A stretch of DNA of 64,000 nt from Pseudooceanicola sp. (GTDB lineage: Bacteria; Pseudomonadota; Alphaproteobacteria; Rhodobacterales; Rhodobacteraceae): assembly GCA_002709085.1 (NCBI GenBank), contig PAPR01000006.1:1-64000 (forward strand), written 5' to 3'. A program made the position numbers and the translations under genes. The notes under the pieces were generated by a model. It saw nothing but the letters and a program-made list of their open reading frames with translations. It made no database searches and was not told the origin of the DNA. Below, piece by piece: positions 57,300 to 64,000 of the stretch. Position 1 is the stretch's first letter, and every line of letters starts with the position of its first letter.

Positions 57300-58247
57300 A
57301 TGATGCATGACCTCCCCTCCCCCGACCGCCCGATGAAGATCGGGACCCGTGGCTCCCCGCTCGCGCTGGCCCAGGCCCACGAGACGGCCAACAGACTGGC
57401 CGGCGCGTTTGATCTGCCGCCCCAAGCCTTTGAGATCTGCGTGATCCAGACGACCGGTGACCGCGTGCAGGATCGCCCGTTGAAGGAGATCGGCGGCAAG
57501 GGTCTGTTCACGCGCGAGATCGAGGCTGCGATGATCCGGGGGGATATCGACATCGCCGTTCATTCGATGAAGGACATGCCCGTCTTGCAACCCGAGGGGC
57601 TGACCCTCGATTGCTACCTGCCCCGCGAGGATGAGCGCGACGCCTTTGTTTCGAACGATTTCAAGCGGCTCGCCGATGTCCCTGCGGGGGCGAACGTCGG
57701 CACCTCATCCCTGCGTCGTCGCGCGCAGGTTCTGGTGCGGCGACCCGACCTCAACGTGGTGGAGTTCCGGGGCAACGTGCAGACCCGCCTGCGGAAACTC
57801 TCCGACGGTGTGGCGGTCGCGACGTTTCTTGCGATGGCCGGGCTCAACCGCCTGGGCCGACCCGAGATCGCGCAATCCGCGCTCGATCCCGAGGACATGT
57901 TGCCAGCCGTGGCGCAGGGTGCCATCGGCATCGAACGGCGGCAGGACGATGCGAGGGTCGCGGCCATGCTCGATGCGATCCACGACGAGACGACTGGGCA
58001 GAGACTCGCCGCAGAGCGCGCCTTTCTCGCCGCTCTCGATGGTTCCTGCGAGACCCCAATTGCCGGTCTGGCGGAACTCGACGGCGGCACCCTGCGCATG
58101 CGCGGCGAAATCCTGCGCCCTGATGGGTCGGAAAGCCTGAGCGATGATCGAAGTGCGCCGATCGAAGACGGCGCGGATCTGGGGCGTGAGATGGCACTGG
58201 ATCTGCTGGCGAAGGCGGGCGAAGGCTTCTTCGATTTTCGCGACTGA
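57300..58247 (+). CDS. hemC: Hydroxymethylbilane synthase
   Basis: [24 protein letters not shown]...[32 protein letters not shown]...[14 protein letters not shown]. Confidence 0.97.
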   Translation: MMHDLPSPDRPMKIGTRGSPLALAQAHETANRLAGAFDLPPQAFEICVIQTTGDRVQDRPLKEIGGKGLFTREIEAAMIRGDIDIAVHSMKDMPVLQPEGLTLDCYLPREDERDAFVSNDFKRLADVPAGANVGTSSLRRRAQVLVRRPDLNVVEFRGNVQTRLRKLSDGVAVATFLAMAGLNRLGRPEIAQSALDPEDMLPAVAQGAIGIERRQDDARVAAMLDAIHDETTGQRLAAERAFLAALDGSCETPIAGLAELDGGTLRMRGEILRPDGSESLSDDRSAPIEDGADLGREMALDLLAKAGEGFFDFRD

Positions 58248-58269
58248 AATGGCTGAGGGTTCGAAGGCG

Positions 58270-58758
58270 TCAGTTTGACGGCGTACAATCCCCGCCCGCA
58301 TGGCAGGAGGTGATCTGTTCGATCTGGGCAGCGGTTGGCGCGGTGAACAGCCATTGCTGGCAGGGTTGCGCGTCGATCAAAAAGCCACTTTCGGTCTTTT
58401 GCACAAAGGCCAGGATATCGCTATCCTGCGGCGGTAAGGGCGCGCACCAGACGACCGCGCAATTCAGGGTCACGGTCACGGGCGCGTCGAACGCGCCGCT
58501 GAAATCCGCGCCGTTGAGGTATGACCCCACCAAGCGCGCCTCGAACGTTTCAGGCGCCCCGCCTTCCTGGGTCCGCTCTGGCACGCTGACCTTGTCGTGC
58601 TGCAACTGCCCATGCACGACGATATAGGCCTCAGCGGCCTCCGACGCCGCCTTGTAGGATTGCGAGACATCCGGTCTGAGACAGGACAAGGCGACGGCGG
58701 GCGCGGCGGCGAGGCTCGCAGCGGCAAAAGCGAGGAGGTTTCCAAGGGTCCGGATCAT
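58270..58758 (-). CDS. Hypothetical secreted protein
   Basis: Signal peptide, 162 aa, 4-bp overlap with upstream rppH. Confidence 0.65.
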   Translation of the reverse strand: MIRTLGNLLAFAAASLAAAPAVALSCLRPDVSQSYKAASEAAEAYIVVHGQLQHDKVSVPERTQEGGAPETFEARLVGSYLNGADFSGAFDAPVTVTLNCAVVWCAPLPPQDSDILAFVQKTESGFLIDAQPCQQWLFTAPTAAQIEQITSCHAGGDCTPSN

Positions 58759-59237
58759 AACTTCCCACTGAACTGGTCCAACACGGCGGTATAGACCGCA
58801 CGTTTGAACGGCACGATGTTATCGACGAGGTCCGCAGCAGGCATCCAGCGCCACGTGTTGAATTCCGGATGCTCCGTCGCGATGTTCACATCCGCATCCG
58901 TGCCGGTAAAACGCATCAGAAACCATTTCTGTTCCTGCCCGCGAAATTGCCCTTTCCACAGCTTTGGCACCAGCTCGGCGGGCAGATCATAGGGCACCCA
59001 ATCGGTTGTCTCTGCCTCGATCACCACCTTGTCAGCCGTTACGCCGGTCTCTTCGCACAGCTCGCGCAGGGCGGCCTCACGCGGGTTTTCGCCGGGATCG
59101 ACGCCACCTTGCGGCATCTGCCAGGCGGGTCCGGGGTTGTCGATGCGCTGTCCGACGAAAACCTCGCCCGCGTCATTAACAAGCATGACACCGACACAGG
59201 GCCGATAAGGCAGTTTTGCGATCTCTTCCGGGGTCAT
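58755..59237 (-). CDS. rppH: RNA pyrophosphohydrolase (Nudix)
   Basis: [56 protein letters not shown]; start at [11 protein letters not shown]. Confidence 0.94.
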   Translation of the reverse strand: MTPEEIAKLPYRPCVGVMLVNDAGEVFVGQRIDNPGPAWQMPQGGVDPGENPREAALRELCEETGVTADKVVIEAETTDWVPYDLPAELVPKLWKGQFRGQEQKWFLMRFTGTDADVNIATEHPEFNTWRWMPAADLVDNIVPFKRAVYTAVLDQFSGKL

Positions 59238-59316
59238 GACGGCCCTCCTCTCGTTAATGTAGATGTGCCTCGCCATTGCGCAAATCACAAGGCGGAGACA
59301 CTTGCGCCCCGTCCTC

Positions 59317-60207
59317 TCAGGCCCATATCCCTTCGATTTCCGCCCGCAACCAGTCCTTGAAACGGGCGAAGTGCGGCAGCTCTTCGCTGCGATCCGGATA
59401 GATCAGAGTATAGGCCTGCCCGGTCTCGAAATCACCCGGCAGCGCGCGGATCAGTTCACCCCGACCCAAGGCGGCGCGGGCGAGAATTTCCGGTACGAGC
59501 GCGATGCCCAATCCGGCAATGGCCGCGTCCAGAACCATATCGAAGTGGTCAAACCGTGCGCCGCGCAGCGCCAGGCGGGGATCCAGCCCGACAGCCCGGC
59601 ACCAGTCCGGCCAGAGCGTCGGCCGGGTCGATTGCTGCAAAAGAGGCAATCTCATCACCTCGTGCTTTGTCAGCCGTCCCCCGGCGAGGCCGGGCGCGGC
59701 GACCACCGCCAGCTCTTCGTCTAGCAAGTGAATATGGGTGGCCGAAGACGTCCGGTGCTGGGTGCGCTGGATCGCCAGGTCGAAGGGCTCAGCTTCGAAA
59801 TCGACCGGAGCGAGCCGCGCGGCCATGTCAATCGTCAGCCCCGGCATGGTGGATTGAAACGCGCGCAATCGCGGAATGAGCCACAACCGCCCAAAGGTTG
59901 GCAGGGCTGCGATACGTAACACACGCGCCTGCCCGCCGAAGGCCATGACCGTCATCGCGGCTTCGTTCAGGCGGTCGAGCAAGGGCTCCGCCTCGCGCAG
60001 GAACGCGCGCCCCGCGTCGGACAAAGTCATACGCTGTCGCGCCCTCACGAACAGCGCCACGCCGAGCCGTCCCTCCAATCCCGCGATAGACCGGCTGATG
60101 GCGCTTTGGGTCAAGCCAAGAGTTTCGGCGGCCTGTACGGTGGTGCCGCCGCGCGCGCAGGCGCAAAAGGCCTCCAGCTCTGCGATGGTGGGGGTGTAGG
60201 TGTGACG
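59317..60207 (-). CDS. LysR-family regulator divergent from gcdH
   Basis: [60 protein letters not shown]; in-frame alternative start 60288. Confidence 0.9.
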   Translation of the reverse strand, partial: RHTYTPTIAELEAFCACARGGTTVQAAETLGLTQSAISRSIAGLEGRLGVALFVRARQRMTLSDAGRAFLREAEPLLDRLNEAAMTVMAFGGQARVLRIAALPTFGRLWLIPRLRAFQSTMPGLTIDMAARLAPVDFEAEPFDLAIQRTQHRTSSATHIHLLDEELAVVAAPGLAGGRLTKHEVMRLPLLQQSTRPTLWPDWCRAVGLDPRLALRGARFDHFDMVLDAAIAGLGIALVPEILARAALGRGELIRALPGDFETGQAYTLIYPDRSEELPHFARFKDWLRAEIEGIWA

Positions 60208-60220
60208 CATCCGCAAACTA

Positions 60221-60251
60221 TATGCGAAGATCTCATGATCTCCATAGCATA
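60221..60251. promoter_or_regulatory. Nested palindrome in the LysR/gcdH intergenic region
   Basis: TATGC-gaa-AGATC-tcat-GATCT-ccata-GCATA type arrangement (overlapping repeats). Confidence 0.45.
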
Positions 60252-60313
60252 AGTCGTTATCCATCGCGCAAACCCTGCCATATAACACGCAAGAAAATCA
60301 TAGGGAGACCGTT

Positions 60314-61540
60314 ATGTCCGCCGAGAACAGGCCCGCCATCAAAGATAAAGACCGCCCCAACATGTCCAGTTTTTCTTGGCAGGATCCGTTCCTGCTGGAC
60401 GACCAACTGGAAGAGGACGAGCGCATGATTGGTGAATCCGCCCGTGCGTTTTCCCAAGATCGCCTGACCTCGCGCGTTGACAAGATGTACCTCGAAGAAG
60501 GTGTGGATCCCGAAATCTTTGCCGAAATGGGCGCCGCCGGGATGCTCGGCGTGACCGTCCCCGAGGAATACGGCGGGCTGGGCGCGGGCTATGTCGCCTA
60601 TGGCCTCGTCGCGCGCGAGGTAGAGCGGGTCGACAGCGGCTTTCGCTCCATGTGTTCGGTGCAATCGTCGCTGGTGATGTACCCGATTTACGCCTACGGA
60701 TCCGAAGAGCAACGCAAAAAATACCTGCCGAAACTCTCCTCGGGCGAATGGATCGGCTGCTTTGGCCTTACCGAACCCGATGCGGGGTCGGACCCCGGCG
60801 GTATGAAAACCCGCGCGATCAAGACCGAGGGCGGCTATCGCCTCGTCGGGTCCAAGATGTGGATTTCCAACGCGCCGATTGCCGATGTCTTTGTCGTCTG
60901 GGCGAAATCCGAGGCGCATGACGGAGCGATCCGCGGCTTTGTGCTCGACAAGGGTATGAAGGGGCTGAGCGCGCCCAAGATCGGCGGCAAGCTTAGCCTG
61001 CGCGCCTCGATCACCGGCGAGATCGTCCTTGATAACGTCGAAGTCGGCGAAGAGGCACTCTTGCCGCATGTCTCGGGCCTGAAAGGGCCGTTCGGTTGCC
61101 TGAACCGCGCGCGCTACGGCATCGCCTGGGGGGTCATGGGCGCGGCTGAGGATTGCTGGTTTCAGGCGCATTCCTACGGTCTGGACCGCAAGCAGTTCAA
61201 CAAACCCCTCGCCGGGACGCAGCTATATCAAAAGAAGCTGGCCGACATGCAAACCGAAATCACCCTTGGCCTGCAAGCCGCGCTGCGCGTCGGTCGCCTG
61301 TTTGACGAGGCCCGCGCGGCGCCCGAGATGGTATCTTTGATCAAGCGTAACAACTGCGGCAAGGCGCTGGATATCGCCCGCATGGCGCGCGACATGCATG
61401 GCGGCAACGGGATCCAGATCGAATACAAGGTCATGCGTCACGCCGCAAATCTGGAGACGGTCAACACCTATGAGGGCACGCACGACGTCCACGCGCTGAT
61501 CCTCGGGCGTGCGCAAACCGGGTTGCAGGCGTTTTTCTAA
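60314..61540 (+). CDS. gcdH: Glutaryl-CoA dehydrogenase / acyl-CoA dehydrogenase
   Basis: [22 protein letters not shown]...[51 protein letters not shown]...[30 protein letters not shown]. Confidence 0.9.
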   Translation: MSAENRPAIKDKDRPNMSSFSWQDPFLLDDQLEEDERMIGESARAFSQDRLTSRVDKMYLEEGVDPEIFAEMGAAGMLGVTVPEEYGGLGAGYVAYGLVAREVERVDSGFRSMCSVQSSLVMYPIYAYGSEEQRKKYLPKLSSGEWIGCFGLTEPDAGSDPGGMKTRAIKTEGGYRLVGSKMWISNAPIADVFVVWAKSEAHDGAIRGFVLDKGMKGLSAPKIGGKLSLRASITGEIVLDNVEVGEEALLPHVSGLKGPFGCLNRARYGIAWGVMGAAEDCWFQAHSYGLDRKQFNKPLAGTQLYQKKLADMQTEITLGLQAALRVGRLFDEARAAPEMVSLIKRNNCGKALDIARMARDMHGGNGIQIEYKVMRHAANLETVNTYEGTHDVHALILGRAQTGLQAFF

Positions 61541-61596
61541 AGCAGGACATGTGCACGCTGAATGAGATGTGATCAGGCGTATTTACCGGAAAGATG

Positions 61597-61621
61597 AAGG
61601 GGGCCGTCGCGCCCCCTTTTT
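61597..61621. terminator. Terminator between gcdH and the ABC transporter gene (convergent)
   Basis: AAGGGGGC-CGTC-GCGCCCCCTTTTT. Confidence 0.8.
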
Positions 61622-63216
61622 CACGCCGTCATGGTCGCGGCGGCGAGAAGCTGTTGCGTGTAGGGGTGCTCGGGCGCCGTAAAGATTTGCTCGGCCGTGC
61701 CGACCTCCACCACATCGCCCTGTTTCATCACCATGACGCGGTGCGACATGGCGCGAACGACGTTCAAATCGTGGCTGATGAAGAGGTAGGCGAGGCCATA
61801 TTTTTCCTGCAAGGTCCGCAACAACTCGACGATCTGGACCTGCACCGTCATGTCGAGGGCGGAGGTCGGTTCATCCAGCACCAGCAGCTTGGGGCGCAGG
61901 ATCATCGCGCGGGCGATGGCGATCCGCTGACGTTGACCGCCGGAAAATTCATGCGGGTAGCGGTCCATCGTCACCGGATCGAGACCGACTTCGATCATGA
62001 CTTCGGCAACGAGGTCGCGCTGCGGCTTGTCGGTTGCGAGTTTGTGGACCGTCAGCCCTTCGGCGATGATCTGCGCGCAGGTCATTCGGGGCGAGAGGGA
62101 GCCGAAGGGATCCTGAAACACGATCTGCATTTCGGCGCGCTTGACCCGCAATTCTCGGGTCGACCAGTCGCGGACGTCCGAGCCGTCGAAGGTGATGCCG
62201 CCCTCGGAGTTGATCAGCCGCATGATGGCGAGTGCTAAGGTCGTTTTGCCCGAGCCGGATTCGCCGACGATGCCCAGGGTTTCGCCCGCCCGCACCTGAA
62301 TGGAGGCCGCATTGACCGCCTTCACATGCCCAACCGTCCGCTTGAATAGCCCGCGCTGGATCGGGAACCAGATGCGCAGATCATCGGTTTCGGCCACCAC
62401 CGGCGCATCGCTGGCCGCCGCGAGGGGCGCGCCGGAGGCATGGGCCGCCAGCAGCGTCTGTGTGTAGGGGTGGCTGGGGTTGGCAAAAATCTCGGCCGTG
62501 GGACCGGTTTCGACGATCTCGCCGTCCTTCATGACACAGACGCGATCGGCAATCCGGCGCACGATGTTCAGGTCGTGGGTGATGAAGAGCATCCCCATCC
62601 CCTCTTCCGTCTTGAGGTCGGCGAGAAGGTCGAGGATCTGCGCCTGGATTGTCACGTCGAGCGCGGTGGTCGGCTCATCCGCGATCAAAAGCTCGGGTCG
62701 GTTCGCCAGCGCCATGGCGATCATTACGCGCTGGCGCTGTCCGCCGGAAAGCTGATGCGGGTAGGCACCAAGGCGGCTTTCGGGGTCACGAATACCGACC
62801 TTTTCCAACAGTTCGACAATGCGTGCGCGAACGGCGTCACCGCGCAGGCCCTGGTGCAATTCAATCGACTCCGCCAACTGCTTTTCCAGCGTGTGCAGCG
62901 GGTTGAGCGATGTCATCGGTTCCTGAAAGATGAAGGAAATGTCGTTGCCACGCACCTGTCGCAGCTTGGCACGGGAGACGCCGATCATCTCTTCGCCTTT
63001 GAAGGTGACGGAGCCTTCGACATGCGCGTTGTCGCCCAGAAGTTGCACTGTCGATAGCGCGGAGACCGATTTGCCCGAGCCCGATTCCCCGACCAGCGCG
63101 ACGGTTTCGCCCTTGGCGACATGGAACGACACGCCCTTGACCGCCGGGATCAACCGCCCGTCCTGCTTGAAGGAGACGCGGAGGTCCCTGACGTCGAGCA
63201 TGCTATCCCCGCTCAT
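61621..63216 (-). CDS. Peptide-type ABC transporter ATP-binding protein, two fused NBDs (YejF-like)
   Basis: Two Walker A ([16 protein letters not shown]) and two [16 protein letters not shown] signatures. Confidence 0.95.
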   Translation of the reverse strand: MSGDSMLDVRDLRVSFKQDGRLIPAVKGVSFHVAKGETVALVGESGSGKSVSALSTVQLLGDNAHVEGSVTFKGEEMIGVSRAKLRQVRGNDISFIFQEPMTSLNPLHTLEKQLAESIELHQGLRGDAVRARIVELLEKVGIRDPESRLGAYPHQLSGGQRQRVMIAMALANRPELLIADEPTTALDVTIQAQILDLLADLKTEEGMGMLFITHDLNIVRRIADRVCVMKDGEIVETGPTAEIFANPSHPYTQTLLAAHASGAPLAAASDAPVVAETDDLRIWFPIQRGLFKRTVGHVKAVNAASIQVRAGETLGIVGESGSGKTTLALAIMRLINSEGGITFDGSDVRDWSTRELRVKRAEMQIVFQDPFGSLSPRMTCAQIIAEGLTVHKLATDKPQRDLVAEVMIEVGLDPVTMDRYPHEFSGGQRQRIAIARAMILRPKLLVLDEPTSALDMTVQVQIVELLRTLQEKYGLAYLFISHDLNVVRAMSHRVMVMKQGDVVEVGTAEQIFTAPEHPYTQQLLAAATMTA

Positions 63217-64000
63217 TGGAACGTCTTTCTGGGGTCGAACGCGTCGCGCACCCCTTCAAAGATGAAGACCAGCAACGACAGCATGATGGCGAATACGAAG
63301 AAGGCGGTGAAGCCGAGCCATGGCGCCTGCAGGTTCTGCTTGGCCTGCAAGGTCATTTCGCCGAGGGACGGTGCGGAGGATGGCAGGCCGTAGCCGAGAA
63401 AGTCGAGCGAGGCGAGAGAGCCGATCGTGCCCGTGACGATGAAGGGCAGCATGGTCAACGTCGCCACCATCGCATTCGGCAGCATATGGCGGAACATGAT
63501 CGTCATGTTCGACACGCCCAGGGCGCGGGCGGCGCGCACGTATTCAAGGTTGCGCGCCCGCAGGAATTCGGCGCGTACTACGCCGACCAGCGCGGTCCAG
63601 CCAAAGGCGATCATCAGGAAGACCAGCAGCCAGAACCCGCGCCCGAGGATCGCGAACAGGATGATGATGACATAAAGCTGCGGCACACCCTGCCAGATTT
63701 CGATGATGCGCTGAAAGACAAGGTCGAGCCGTCCGCCAAAGAACCCCTGCAGCGCACCGGCAAAGACACCGATCAAAGACGCGCAAGTGGTCACGATAAT
63801 GGTAAAGATAATCGACAGGCGGAACCCGTAGATCGCGCGCGCCAGCACGTCCCTTTTGGTGTCGTCGGTGCCGAGCAGGTTGGCACCGCGCTGATCATCC
63901 GGGAACATTCCGAAATGCGGAAAACCGTCATCGCCGATATAGCGCCCAAAAACGTTCGGCGGCAGCGGTGCCGCGCCGGAGCGTTCGACCGGCGTGTCGA
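63213..64000 (-). CDS. ABC transporter permease (YejE/DppC-like), truncated by the right edge
   Basis: Frame continues past the track start at 63908: ...NVFGRYIGDDGFPHFGMFPDDQRGANLLGTDDTKRDVLARAIYGFRLSIIFTI. Confidence 0.85.
   Translation of the reverse strand, partial: DTPVERSGAAPLPPNVFGRYIGDDGFPHFGMFPDDQRGANLLGTDDTKRDVLARAIYGFRLSIIFTIIVTTCASLIGVFAGALQGFFGGRLDLVFQRIIEIWQGVPQLYVIIILFAILGRGFWLLVFLMIAFGWTALVGVVRAEFLRARNLEYVRAARALGVSNMTIMFRHMLPNAMVATLTMLPFIVTGTIGSLASLDFLGYGLPSSAPSLGEMTLQAKQNLQAPWLGFTAFFVFAIMLSLLVFIFEGVRDAFDPRKTFQ

Noticed and set aside
1-64000. CRISPR arrays, prophage, transposons, integrons
   Set aside because: No regularly spaced repeats, transposase/integrase ORFs or phage structural genes recognized.

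Overview
Chromosomal window from a GC-rich alphaproteobacterium. Gene content and order (leuB/leuD/leuC, split F0 operon with b/b', cbtAB-cobW-cobN-cobO, phyR-nepR-ecfG) suggest Rhodobacterales; this is an inference from remembered families, no search was run. Most of the window is ordinary housekeeping: leucine biosynthesis, rsfS-rlmH-gpmI-envC-ctpA, smc, F0 ATP synthase, hemF/hemE/hemC, clpS, dinB, rppH, gcdH and a peptide ABC transporter. There are two tRNAs (Pro-CGG, Val-GAC) and a canonical cobalamin riboswitch ahead of a cobalt/B12 block. I saw no rRNA, CRISPR array, transposase or prophage. Main points of interest: (1) a general-stress-response island (about 50.9-55.2 kb) with two interleaved, inversely oriented sigma-EcfG promoters between nepR and phyR, further EcfG-like promoters nearby, and a candidate stress-induced small RNA; (2) at the left edge, a HlyC-type toxin acyltransferase next to a truncated lipase-like ORF missing from the ORF track, with a perfect FNR-type box upstream; (3) a cysteine-free caspase-like protein with peptidoglycan-binding domains; (4) a short dispersed repeat family, one copy of which is translated inside cobN and another of which overlaps the hemF ribosome-binding site; (5) a His-rich protein translationally coupled to cbtA under the B12 riboswitch; (6) a 47-aa ORF with a strong Shine-Dalgarno, also missing from the ORF track.
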